Shown here piece after piece: positions 15,563 to 24,159 of a DNA stretch of 38,721 bases. The notes below the pieces were generated by a model. The model did no database searches. It was not told where the DNA came from and saw nothing but the letters and a program-made list of their open reading frames with translations. Both the position numbers and the translations under genes were made by a program. Numbering within the stretch: position 1 is the stretch's first letter; each line of letters starts with the position of its first letter. The stretch is from Flavobacterium sp. SCGC AAA160-P02 (GTDB lineage Bacteria; Bacteroidota; Bacteroidia; Flavobacteriales; Flavobacteriaceae). The DNA lies in assembly GCA_949541125.1 (NCBI GenBank), contig CATISV010000109.1, positions 1 through 38,721 of the forward strand. Direction: 5' to 3'.

Positions 15563-16945
15563 TTGAAAAATTTAATAAAAACAATCATTGAACATCAAAA
15601 GGCATTTTTCAATTCTGGAAAAACCTCAGACATTAATTTTAGGAAAAAAAAATTAATTGATTTAAAAAAAGAAATACAAAAAAACGAGAAGGAGATTGAA
15701 TTAGCATTGTATAAAGATTTAGGAAAATCAAGTGGAGAAAGTTTCTTAACTGAAATCCATTTTATATATGCCGAACTTAATATCGCCATTAAAAATATCA
15801 ATAAATGGGCAAAGAGAAAGTCTGTTAGGCCTTCCCTTTTAAATTATCCTTCTTCGGATTATATCATTGCCCAACCCTACGGAATAACCTTGCACATTTC
15901 TCCATGGAATTATCCATTTCAACTTTCCATTGCTCCATTAATTGGTGCAGTTGCTGCTGGAAATACAACTGTTTTAAAGCCTTCAGAATATTCTGAGAAT
16001 ACCTCGATGATTTTAGAAAAAATAATTGAAAATGTTTTTGAAGAGGGTTTTGTGAAAGTGGTACAGGGAGGTCCAGAAATATCTTCAGAATTATTAGATC
16101 ATCATTGGGATTATATATTCTTTACTGGAAGTGTTGGTGTTGGAAAAATAGTTGCCCAAAAAGCAGCTAAATTTTTAACTCCCACTACATTGGAATTAGG
16201 TGGTAAAAACCCCTGTGTTATTGATGAAACTGCAACGATTAAAACAACTGCCAAAAGAATTGTTTGGGGAAAATTTATCAATTGTGGTCAAACCTGTATT
16301 GCTCCAGATTTTTTAGTTGTTAATAATAAAATTAAGGATGAATTGATCAAAGAGCTTATGACTCAAATTAAAAACATCTATGGAGATGATCCTTTAACTT
16401 CAGAATATTATGGTAGAATCATAAGTAAAAAACACCTAGATAATTTATCCTCATTACTTGAGGGTCAAAAAATACTACACGGAGGTAAAATAGATGCTAC
16501 CCAAAAATATTTTGAACCAACTCTTGTTGAAGTCAAAGATTTTAATTCTCCATTGATGCAAAATGAAATTTTTGGCCCCATTTTACCTGTTTATGGTTAT
16601 GAAGATTTTGATGAAATTGATGGGATCATAAAAAAATATAAAAATCCATTGGCTCTATATATATTTACAAAAAATATAAAATTTGGAGAAATATTTTTAC
16701 ACAAGTACAGCTTTGGTGGCGGTGCAATTAATGATACAGTTGTCCATATAATTAATGATCGACTGCCTTTTGGAGGTGTTGGAAACAGTGGGATGGGGAA
16801 TTATCATGGTGAAGCGACATTCAAAACTTTTTCACATTTTAAACCTTATATCACAAAACCTCTTTGGATTGATATTCCACTTAGGTACCCTCCATTTGAG
16901 GGGAAATTAAAGTTTTTAAAAAAGGTTCTGAAACTGATAAGTTAA
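15563..16945 (+). CDS. Class 3 (fatty/aromatic) aldehyde dehydrogenase, TTG start
   Basis: This 460-residue NAD(P)-dependent aldehyde dehydrogenase oxidises aldehydes to acids. Motifs include PWNYPF (114-119), FTGSVGVG (187-194), LELGG with general base Glu211, and GQTCIAPD with catalytic Cys245. The C-terminal RYPPFEGKLKFLKKVLKLI is typical of class 3 enzymes such as fatty aldehyde and coniferyl aldehyde dehydrogenases. No ATG is available at the N-terminus; TTG at 15563 restores the normal family length, so it is taken as the start. The gene overlaps the converging serine hydrolase by four bases (TTAA). It could serve the aldehyde step after AlkB, but it is 12 kb away and lacks the alkB operators. 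Confidence 0.88.
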   Translation: MKNLIKTIIEHQKAFFNSGKTSDINFRKKKLIDLKKEIQKNEKEIELALYKDLGKSSGESFLTEIHFIYAELNIAIKNINKWAKRKSVRPSLLNYPSSDYIIAQPYGITLHISPWNYPFQLSIAPLIGAVAAGNTTVLKPSEYSENTSMILEKIIENVFEEGFVKVVQGGPEISSELLDHHWDYIFFTGSVGVGKIVAQKAAKFLTPTTLELGGKNPCVIDETATIKTTAKRIVWGKFINCGQTCIAPDFLVVNNKIKDELIKELMTQIKNIYGDDPLTSEYYGRIISKKHLDNLSSLLEGQKILHGGKIDATQKYFEPTLVEVKDFNSPLMQNEIFGPILPVYGYEDFDEIDGIIKKYKNPLALYIFTKNIKFGEIFLHKYSFGGGAINDTVVHIINDRLPFGGVGNSGMGNYHGEATFKTFSHFKPYITKPLWIDIPLRYPPFEGKLKFLKKVLKLIS

Positions 16946-18174
16946 TTTTGAAGCGTAGCTTTTAACCACTTGGCCTGTCTTTGATTTTTTTCAAATTGAT
17001 ACATTTCTCTTCCTAATGCAGCTAGAAAAGGAATTCCTAGTTGATCATATTCATATTGATCATCATTAAAAATTTCATTCTTATTTGTTAAAATAGTTGC
17101 GGTTAGAAAAAATTCTATACCCTCACGATCTTTTATGTAGGCAACATCAGTTGTTGTTCCATATGCTAATCCTACTTTGTTGTAGATTCTTGTTTTGTCA
17201 GTCATGAGTCCCCTTTGGTCACCATAGATAAAGAATTTACAATAGCTGTCAAAGTAAGTTTCCCTATCATAAAAAGGAATGTTTACTTCGGATGGAACCT
17301 TGCTCATCCAATATCTCAAAAAGTAATAATCCTCAGGAGCAATTTTAAATTGCTCATTTTTATTGAAAATTTTAGGGAAAATGATCCGTTCAAGAATTTG
17401 ATTTAAAGCTGTAATTGATGCATAATTTTTTTCTGAAAAATCCATAGCTTCATGAATTTTTTCTCCATTTTTCACATACCCTGTTCCTTTATAAATTCCG
17501 TTCAAGCGGTAGTTGTTTGTTTTATTTGTTGATACAATGGGATGTTGATTGTAAATGGTATCTCCCTTTTTGTTATAAAAAATAATCTGAGGACTTGTAT
17601 CCATGTTTTCTGAGTTGGAAAACTTATGAAATAATTGAAAATTATTGATACCAATATTATGAATAGCTTTATTTATACTGTCTCTTCCTACAAAATCAAA
17701 TAAGTAATTATAAGCAGTATTATCACTGACTAAAAAAATCTTTTTTATAAGATGAGCAATCGTCAATTTGTTTTGGGGGTGTGTTGAGTCGTTTTTCTTA
17801 ACTACTTTCCCTTTATATATTAGTTCAAAAGGACTCTCGGGAGTAATTTGTATCCCTTGAGATTGAAGTTTTCTAATTTTTTCAAGCGCAGTGATCGCAA
17901 CAGGAAGTTTTACAGTGCTTGCAGGATAGAAATATTGCTTTGGATTTAATTGAAAATCATAACTTTCAAAGCTTGGCTTTCCCAAAGAATCTCTTTGAAT
18001 CCTGGTGAATAGAATTTGAACTTCGTAGGGATGTAAATCGGAAAGAACATGTTTTATTATGGAGTCTTTACTGTTTTTTAATATTTTATGAATCACCCTG
18101 CTATTTTTTGGCTTGGTATTGCAAGCAACCATACACATAAATAAAAATAAGTAACCATAAATTTTATGAGACAT
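16942..18174 (-). CDS. Class A beta-lactamase-like serine hydrolase lipoprotein
   Basis: This 410-residue lipoprotein (…MCMVAC, Cys18) has the three motifs of the penicillin-recognising serine fold: STVK with Ser86 and Lys89, SDN at 150-152, and KVG at 333-335 in place of the usual KTG or KSG. It is longer than true class A beta-lactamases (about 290 residues), mainly through an extended segment between SDN and KVG. Clear omega-loop residues for beta-lactam hydrolysis are not obvious, so a peptidoglycan-linked or other hydrolase role is as likely as resistance. It is monocistronic, with a -7 element at 18237-18230. Confidence 0.8.
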   Translation of the reverse strand: MSHKIYGYLFLFMCMVACNTKPKNSRVIHKILKNSKDSIIKHVLSDLHPYEVQILFTRIQRDSLGKPSFESYDFQLNPKQYFYPASTVKLPVAITALEKIRKLQSQGIQITPESPFELIYKGKVVKKNDSTHPQNKLTIAHLIKKIFLVSDNTAYNYLFDFVGRDSINKAIHNIGINNFQLFHKFSNSENMDTSPQIIFYNKKGDTIYNQHPIVSTNKTNNYRLNGIYKGTGYVKNGEKIHEAMDFSEKNYASITALNQILERIIFPKIFNKNEQFKIAPEDYYFLRYWMSKVPSEVNIPFYDRETYFDSYCKFFIYGDQRGLMTDKTRIYNKVGLAYGTTTDVAYIKDREGIEFFLTATILTNKNEIFNDDQYEYDQLGIPFLAALGREMYQFEKNQRQAKWLKATLQN

Positions 18175-18229
18175 TCGTATTAAATTTAAAACAAGATAAA
18201 CTATTTTGTTAAAGACAAGTTCCTAATTT

Positions 18230-18237
18230 CAAATATA
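18230..18237 (-). promoter_or_regulatory. -7 promoter element of the serine hydrolase gene
   Basis: The minus strand reads TATATTTG, an exact TAnnTTTG match, about 55 bases before the ATG at 18174. It is close to, and diverges from, the PorP-like gene, whose weaker element TATATTTA is at 18341-18348. Confidence 0.4.
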
Positions 18238-18372
18238 TAGCTAAATCAATAAAAAAAAATTACAATAATCCTTTTTTTTTTAAGTTATGATGATAAGGTA
18301 AAATTGTTTTATTCTATAATAGAATTTGATATAAATACGATATATTTACAACCCCTAATTACAATAACATTT

Positions 18373-19344
18373 ATGAAGCTTTTAAAAAGTAAAATTTTAT
18401 TTTTTGGATCCATCTTTTTTATGTTTGGGTTAACTGCTCAAGAAACTTTACCAATTTATTCCGATTATTTATCTGATAACGTTTATTTAGTTCACCCTTC
18501 TGCAGCTGGTATAGGTAATACAGGGAAGTTGCGTTTTACTGCAAGACAACAATGGGCAGGAATTAAGGATGCCCCAACATTACAAACATTAAGTTTTCAT
18601 AATCGTTTTGGAGACAAAGGAGCTTTTGGTTTTATTCTATTTAATGATAGTAACGGCTATCACTCTCAGAAAGGATTGCAGGGAACTTATGCATATCATT
18701 TAGATATAAATAGAGGTTCTAATTTCAATCAAATTTCATTTGGACTCTCTTTGACAGCAGTTCAAAATCAAGTAGATCAAACACAATTTATTGGAGATCC
18801 AACTGTTGCTCAGCTTATTCAAAGTAATGCTTATTTTAATGCTGACTTTAGTGTCGCCTACCATAAATCAGGGTTTTCTTCTTATTTTACAGTTAAAAAT
18901 TTACTTTTATCTGCCAAGAATAACCTTAATAATAATCTTGAACCCCTTGATCTAAGAAACTATGTCCTTTCTTTAGGGTACTATTTTGGTCAAAAGAATT
19001 CAATTCAACTCGAGCCATCAATCATGGTTCAATTAAGAGAGTCTACGGGTGAGAGAATTGTTGATTTTAATTTTAAAGCCTATAAAGATTTTAAAAATAC
19101 ACAATTATGGGCGGCTTTATCTTATAGAAGAAGTTTTGACGTTAATCCTATTGAAGACCTCGTTTACATTACTCCAATTGTTGGAGTTAATTACAATAAG
19201 TGGATGTTTTCATATACCTATACTAGACAAAATAATACTATTGTTCTTTCAGACTCAGGTTTTCATCAAGTATCTGTAGGAGTAAATCTATTCACAAGAA
19301 AGCCTAGAGCAGCAGCTTGCCCTAATATTAATGCTTCTTTCTAG
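18373..19344 (+). CDS. PorP/SprF-family outer-membrane protein
   Basis: The ATG at 18373 gives 323 residues with a signal peptide (MKLLKSKILFFGSIFFMFGLTAQ). The mature start ETLPIYSDYLSDNVYLVHPSAAGIGNTGKLRFTARQQWAGIKDAPTLQTLSFHNRF is the standard opening of the PorP/SprF family: beta-barrel proteins tied to the type IX secretion system and, in SprF, to export and attachment of the gliding adhesin SprB. Alternating beta strands follow to the end. No SprB-like giant adhesin or other Por/Gld gene is in the window, so this is a lone paralogue. Its stop overlaps that of converging murI by four bases (CTAG). Confidence 0.88.
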   Translation: MKLLKSKILFFGSIFFMFGLTAQETLPIYSDYLSDNVYLVHPSAAGIGNTGKLRFTARQQWAGIKDAPTLQTLSFHNRFGDKGAFGFILFNDSNGYHSQKGLQGTYAYHLDINRGSNFNQISFGLSLTAVQNQVDQTQFIGDPTVAQLIQSNAYFNADFSVAYHKSGFSSYFTVKNLLLSAKNNLNNNLEPLDLRNYVLSLGYYFGQKNSIQLEPSIMVQLRESTGERIVDFNFKAYKDFKNTQLWAALSYRRSFDVNPIEDLVYITPIVGVNYNKWMFSYTYTRQNNTIVLSDSGFHQVSVGVNLFTRKPRAAACPNINASF

Positions 19345-20135
19345 AAGTTTTTTTCACAAATAGTTACAGGTAAATTTTTAAGGATTCTTGATAAAATAGT
19401 AGTGTTCTTGTTGCTGTAAAATTGATCTATTGTTTTAAACTCATTATTAATATTAAGCAGATTACGGCTATGTAAAATATTTTTTGTTTGTTTAGCGACT
19501 GCCAAACTAGAATCAATTATTTTGATATGTTTTCCTATTATTTTTTTTATTTCAGGAATTAAATATGAATAATGAGTACATCCCAAAACAAGAGTATCAA
19601 TGTTTTTTTGAAGCATAGGCTGAAGGTATTGATGAAGTAAGTTTTTTATTTCATTGGATTCGATATGCCCTCCTTCAATTAAATTTACTAAGCCTTTTCC
19701 TACTTGTTCTATGATTTTAATATCGGAATCTAACTTTTCTGATGTTTTTGCAAATAAATCACTATTTAATGTTTTATCAGTAGCCAAGATGCCAATTCTT
19801 TGAGTTTTAGTAATTAATCCCGCAGGTTTTATTGCAGGTTCGATACCGATAAAAGGAATGGTGTATTTTGAACGTAGAATTTGAATCGCATTAGTAGTAG
19901 CAGTATTACAAGCAACCACGATAATTTTTACATTCTGGTTGAGTAAAAACTCAGTGTTTTTGATACTTAATTCTATAATCTCCTCTTTAGACTTTTGACC
20001 ATATGGAGCATTTTTACAATCGGCTAAGTAGATTGTGTTTTCGTTTGGTAAAAGATCTTTTACTCTTTTCCAAATTGATATTCCGCCAATGCCAGAATCA
20101 AAAAATCCTATATAGTTTTTATTATGAGTTTTCAT
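19341..20135 (-). CDS. murI: Glutamate racemase
   Basis: This 264-residue cytoplasmic enzyme makes D-glutamate for peptidoglycan. Family motifs are complete: FDSGIGG (12-18), APYG (43-46), the first catalytic Cys76 in ACNTAT and the second Cys186 in LGCTHY. The length is normal. It is the last gene of the minus-strand envelope cluster, 65 bases after skp with a terminator between them, so it may be partly uncoupled from the upstream genes. The skp-murI neighbourhood is common in Flavobacteriia. Confidence 0.95.
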   Translation of the reverse strand: MKTHNKNYIGFFDSGIGGISIWKRVKDLLPNENTIYLADCKNAPYGQKSKEEIIELSIKNTEFLLNQNVKIIVVACNTATTNAIQILRSKYTIPFIGIEPAIKPAGLITKTQRIGILATDKTLNSDLFAKTSEKLDSDIKIIEQVGKGLVNLIEGGHIESNEIKNLLHQYLQPMLQKNIDTLVLGCTHYSYLIPEIKKIIGKHIKIIDSSLAVAKQTKNILHSRNLLNINNEFKTIDQFYSNKNTTILSRILKNLPVTICEKNF

Positions 20136-20140
20136 GAACT

Positions 20141-20176
20141 ATAAAAATAAAAAATCCCACTTAATAAGTAGGATTT
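20141..20176 (-). terminator. Intrinsic terminator after skp
   Basis: On the minus strand AAATCC…ACTTA pairs with TAAGT…GGATTT (20176-20152, one mismatch) and is followed by a T-rich tract. It lies between skp and murI and would lower murI expression from the upstream promoter. Confidence 0.65.
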
Positions 20177-20200
20177 AATAATTGAGAAATAGTATATTTT

Positions 20201-20746
20201 TTAATTTTGGTTAGCAGGTAATGGTTGTTTTACATCATCTAATAAACCTAGTTCTAATTTTACATCATCATATAAATTTTCTCCATTAGCCACTAAAAGT
20301 CCTCTACCAGCAGAAGCATCAAAAACATAAAGTATCCCTTTAGCTTTCGCTATCTTATCAATAGATTTTCTAGCTTTTTCAATAATAGGGGCTAACTTAT
20401 TGTTTTGTTTTTCTTGAATGTCTTGATAAGCAGCTTGTTCAGCTTGCTGAATTCTAGCATTGTCAGTTTGTACTTCTTGAGCTCTTAGTTTATTAGTATC
20501 TTCAGTTTGTTGAGATTGCTCTGCAGTATATTTATTAATTTTATCCTCTAGCTTCTTCTTCATACCATCAATATCATCTTTGTATGTTTTTGTAATTTTA
20601 GCTAATTCTGCCTGCAAAGCTCTTGTTTCTGGCATATTTGCTATTACTCTTTCATAAACGACATGTGCGACACTTTGTGCATTTGAGATACCACTCATAC
20701 TTAAAGTCAAAAAACTAACGATTAGTAAACTCTTAAATTTTCTCAT
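20201..20746 (-). CDS. OmpH/Skp-family periplasmic chaperone
   Basis: This 181-residue protein has a signal peptide (MRKFKSLLIVSFLTLSMSGISNA) and the Skp/OmpH layout: a short beta start, a long charged coiled coil at about residues 35-130 (KKKLEDKINKYTAEQSQQTEDTNKLRAQEVQ), and a closing region AKAKGILYVFDASAGRGLLVANGENLYDDV. Skp holds unfolded outer-membrane proteins in the periplasm for delivery to BamA. It follows a second OmpH-like gene by 10 bases and lies downstream of bamA, as expected for the Bam-assembly operon. Length is normal for the family. Confidence 0.92.
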   Translation of the reverse strand: MRKFKSLLIVSFLTLSMSGISNAQSVAHVVYERVIANMPETRALQAELAKITKTYKDDIDGMKKKLEDKINKYTAEQSQQTEDTNKLRAQEVQTDNARIQQAEQAAYQDIQEKQNNKLAPIIEKARKSIDKIAKAKGILYVFDASAGRGLLVANGENLYDDVKLELGLLDDVKQPLPANQN

Positions 20747-20756
20747 TTTGTTTAAT

Positions 20757-21539
20757 TTAATTATTATCCTGTTCTTTTTTTTCTTGTTCTTTCTTCTTTC
20801 TAACAGCTTCTTTTTTTTCTCTTAAAATTCTTCTTTTTTCTTCTATTTCTTTTAATTTTTTTCTTCTCGCCTCTTCAATTTTTTTCATTCGGGCTTTTCT
20901 CTCTTCCTCCTTTTTCTTTTTTGCAGCTTCTCTATTGGCAATAACTTTCTTTTGTTTGTCTGATAAGGCTTGGTTAGGTACTTTTTTCTTCGCTCTTTTT
21001 TCTTCGTTTTCTTTTAATTTCCGGTCTCTTACAATATCATTCAATACAAGTTCGCTAATATCGTATTTTTTATTGGAATATAACATTACTAAATCACTTG
21101 ATTTGTCAAAAACAAAATCATATTTCCTTTTAATTACAATTTTTTGTATTGAATTATATACTTGGTCTTGAATTGGTTTTACCAATTGTTTCCTAACTAA
21201 AAACATATCACCATTTGGACCAAAATACAAAGATTCCAATCTTCTTAATTCTTGTTGTTTGATAATTATCTCGTCTTCTTTGTCTTGAATAAGATCATTC
21301 GTCAGAATGGCCCTTTCATTCGACAAATCTGATTTTAATTTTTCTATGAGTCTTGTTAGTTTATCTAATTCACCTCTCCATTTTATAACTTTAGAATCTA
21401 ATGTATTTTGAGCTTCAAGATATTCAGGGACATTCTGCAAAATATATTCCATGTCGATAAAAGCTATTCTCTGCATTTTTTGGGCAGAAATAAATATGCT
21501 AAACAAAATAAAAAATGTTACAGATATTTTTAACTTCAT
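20757..21539 (-). CDS. OmpH/Skp-like protein with a long basic K/E/R tail
   Basis: The ATG at 21539 (MKLKISVTFFILFSIFISAQ) gives 260 residues with a signal peptide; an ATG eight codons upstream is possible but adds residues before it. The first about 170 residues match OmpH/Skp, from QRIAFIDMEYILQNVPEYLEAQNTLDS, through a coiled coil, to KRKYDFVFDKSSDLVMLYSNKKYDISELVLNDI. The last about 85 residues are nearly all Lys, Arg and Glu (for example RKARMKKIEEARRKKLKEI), a predicted long charged helix not found in classical Skp. It may extend the chaperone's arms or bind peptidoglycan or lipopolysaccharide; this is inference. It is co-transcribed with bamA and skp. Confidence 0.88.
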   Translation of the reverse strand: MKLKISVTFFILFSIFISAQKMQRIAFIDMEYILQNVPEYLEAQNTLDSKVIKWRGELDKLTRLIEKLKSDLSNERAILTNDLIQDKEDEIIIKQQELRRLESLYFGPNGDMFLVRKQLVKPIQDQVYNSIQKIVIKRKYDFVFDKSSDLVMLYSNKKYDISELVLNDIVRDRKLKENEEKRAKKKVPNQALSDKQKKVIANREAAKKKKEEERKARMKKIEEARRKKLKEIEEKRRILREKKEAVRKKKEQEKKEQDNN

Positions 21540-21594
21540 AAGGTTTTTCTTAGAAAATATCATGCCAAAAAATTAAAATTAATGTCCATTTTTG

Positions 21595-24159
21595 TTAAAA
21601 TTGCTGTCCAATAATAAAATGAGTTTGCCAACCAGACTTTAAATTTGTTCCAGGTAACGGATCAAATCCGTGAGCAAAATCAATTCCTAATAATCCAAAA
21701 GCAGGCATAAATATTCGAATACCAAATCCAGCAGATCTTTTAAGATTAAACGGGTTAAAGGTATCAAAATTATCATAAGAATTACCAGCTTCTAAAAAAC
21801 CTAGTGTATAAATAGAGGCAGAGGGTTTATCAGTGATGGAATATCTAAGTTCTAATTGGAATTTATTATAAATAGTACCTCCTTCTATTGATGATAATCT
21901 ATTATTTTCGTAACCTCTTAACCCAATATTTTCTCTTCCATCAAGTTGAAATTGAGCAATTCCATCTCCACCGACATAGAAACGTTCAAAAGGGGTATTT
22001 CCTAACTCTTTGTTATAAAACCCTAAATAGCCAATTTCAGCATTAGCCATTAGGACTAATTTATCTGTAAATCCATTGTACCATTTCCCTTTAAATAAAA
22101 GCTTATAATATTCTAACCATTTAAACCTTTCTGAAGGTTCCAAACTTTGATAATCTTTGTTATTGAAAAGAGAATACGGTACAGTTGCTTTTGCACTTAG
22201 AGTAAATGTAGATCCATAAGTTGGGAAAACTAAACTTGGTCCTGCGCTATTTCTAATCAAAGCAATTGTATATGCAAGATTATTTAAAATTCCATCGCTT
22301 AAAATATCATCACCGACTCTAAATTGATAATCATTTAAACTAAAGCTTTGATAACTGATTGTTTGTGATAATGTAAACCAATCACTTGGCCATAATAACC
22401 TTTTAGCTAAACCAACGGAGGCACCAGCAATTCCTAAACTTCTACTTTTATCTACATCAAAAGTTTGAGGATTTAACTGAAACTGCTTAGAAGAGTATAC
22501 GGAGAATGATAAGGATTGTGGTTTTCTTCCACCTAGCCAAGGCTCAGTAAAAGAAAAACTATATGTATTGAAAGTTCTACTTGTCTGCAATCTCAATGAT
22601 AATGATTGTCCATCTCCCATCGGTAGTGGTTTGTAGGCTTTTTTATTGAAAATATTACGTACAGAAAAGTTATTAAAGGATAATCCAAGTGTTCCAATAA
22701 ATGAACCACCGCCATACCCCCCTGAGAGTTCAATTTGACTTCCTCCTTTTTCTATAACATTAAACTCTATATCGGCAGTTTTATCTTGATAGTTTGGTTT
22801 AACATCTGGAGTAACATTAGTGTCAAAAAAACCGAGTTGACCAATTTCACGAATAGAACGGATAATTGCATCTCTACTAAACAAGGATCCTGGTTTTACT
22901 CTCAGTTCTCTGAATATGACATAGTCGTTTGTTTTGTCGTTACCAACAACACTTACCTTATTGATGGTTGCTTTTTCGTCTTCTCTTATTCTAATTTCAA
23001 CAGTTATAGAATCATTTACAACTTTTGTTTCTACAGCATTTACAGATGAAAATAAGAAACCACTATTTTGGTAGAGCGTTTGAATATCTTCTGAAGTTGG
23101 GGACCCGTCTCCTGAAATCCTCTCTTTTAATACAGATCCATTATAAACATCTCCTTTCTGAATCTTTAGCAATGAATTTAATTGTTCATCTGTATAACTT
23201 TTGTTCCCAACATAAATAATATCTCCAAATATATATTGTTTTCCCTCTTCTAATTTTAGAAAAATATTAATGGTATTGTCGTCGTTCCATGAGATAGAAT
23301 CTGATAATATTCTAGCGTCTCTATACCCTAGACGACTATATGTGTCCAAAATACTTTCAAGATCTTCATTAAATTTCTCATCAATATATTTTGACCCTTT
23401 CCAGAACCTACCTAAGAATTTTCTTTTTGTATTGCTCATTGATGAACGTAACTTTCCATCTGAAAGGGCCTTATTTCCTTGAAAATTGATGTTTTTTATT
23501 TTTATCTTAGACCCTTTATCAATGTAAACACTCATATCTACAACATTTAGATCAGAAGTATCGGCTTTAATATCTACACTGACTTTTGTTTTTAGAAAAC
23601 CTTTATCAGTAAATTTCTTTTTAAAATAATTCCTTGTGGTAACAATAAGGTTGTCTGTTACCATAGTTCCAGTCTTTAATTCAGCTTCCGATTTTAATGT
23701 TTTCGATTGGTTTTTTCTTACCCCCGCTATTCGAATATCATTGAGTTGAGGTAACTCTTTTACATCAAATTGAAGATATATAGTATTTCCATCAACCCTC
23801 AATAAATAGACATCAACAGTGCTAAATTGTTTACTTTGATATAGTTTTTTTATGGCACTAGTTAATTTGTCTCCTGGTAATTTTAAAGGTTGACCAATTT
23901 TTAGTCCAGTAAATACTTTTACAGTTGATTCTGAAAATTTTTGAAGACCAATGACAGAAATTCCACCAAGAATGTATTCTTTACCTTTTTCGTAAAGGAT
24001 ATTCTTTTGAATATTGATAGTATCTTTTTCTACTATCGTTGTTGAATCAACAGCTGTCTGCGCATTCAAAGAAAATACAGATGAAATAGTTAAAATAAAT
24101 ACAACTGCATTAAAAATAATACTATTATTCGGGTATAATTTGCTCACTAGTTTTTCCAA
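21595..24159 (-). CDS. bamA: Outer-membrane assembly protein BamA, non-ATG start
   Basis: This 854-residue Omp85 protein inserts beta-barrels into the outer membrane. Residues 20-40 end a signal peptide (…ISSVFSLNAQ). Several POTRA domains follow (about 55-440), among them EYILGGISVIGLQKFSESTVKVFTGLKIGQ, then the barrel, with EPWLGGRKPQSLSFS and the loop-6 motif LRGYEN (the VRGF/Y signature). No in-frame ATG occurs before residue about 170, so translation must begin at TTG (24159, chosen) or GTG (24147). The gene overlaps uppS by 35 bases (23 if GTG is used), so translation is probably coupled to uppS. Confidence 0.93.
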   Translation of the reverse strand: MEKLVSKLYPNNSIIFNAVVFILTISSVFSLNAQTAVDSTTIVEKDTINIQKNILYEKGKEYILGGISVIGLQKFSESTVKVFTGLKIGQPLKLPGDKLTSAIKKLYQSKQFSTVDVYLLRVDGNTIYLQFDVKELPQLNDIRIAGVRKNQSKTLKSEAELKTGTMVTDNLIVTTRNYFKKKFTDKGFLKTKVSVDIKADTSDLNVVDMSVYIDKGSKIKIKNINFQGNKALSDGKLRSSMSNTKRKFLGRFWKGSKYIDEKFNEDLESILDTYSRLGYRDARILSDSISWNDDNTINIFLKLEEGKQYIFGDIIYVGNKSYTDEQLNSLLKIQKGDVYNGSVLKERISGDGSPTSEDIQTLYQNSGFLFSSVNAVETKVVNDSITVEIRIREDEKATINKVSVVGNDKTNDYVIFRELRVKPGSLFSRDAIIRSIREIGQLGFFDTNVTPDVKPNYQDKTADIEFNVIEKGGSQIELSGGYGGGSFIGTLGLSFNNFSVRNIFNKKAYKPLPMGDGQSLSLRLQTSRTFNTYSFSFTEPWLGGRKPQSLSFSVYSSKQFQLNPQTFDVDKSRSLGIAGASVGLAKRLLWPSDWFTLSQTISYQSFSLNDYQFRVGDDILSDGILNNLAYTIALIRNSAGPSLVFPTYGSTFTLSAKATVPYSLFNNKDYQSLEPSERFKWLEYYKLLFKGKWYNGFTDKLVLMANAEIGYLGFYNKELGNTPFERFYVGGDGIAQFQLDGRENIGLRGYENNRLSSIEGGTIYNKFQLELRYSITDKPSASIYTLGFLEAGNSYDNFDTFNPFNLKRSAGFGIRIFMPAFGLLGIDFAHGFDPLPGTNLKSGWQTHFIIGQQF

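Noticed and set aside
16942-18174. Calling the class A-like lipoprotein an antibiotic-resistance beta-lactamase
   Set aside because: The length, lipid anchor and KVG motif differ from true class A enzymes; function cannot be assumed.
22735-23219. Plus-strand open frames inside bamA
   Set aside because: They lie opposite a full, well-conserved bamA reading frame and encode no recognisable protein.
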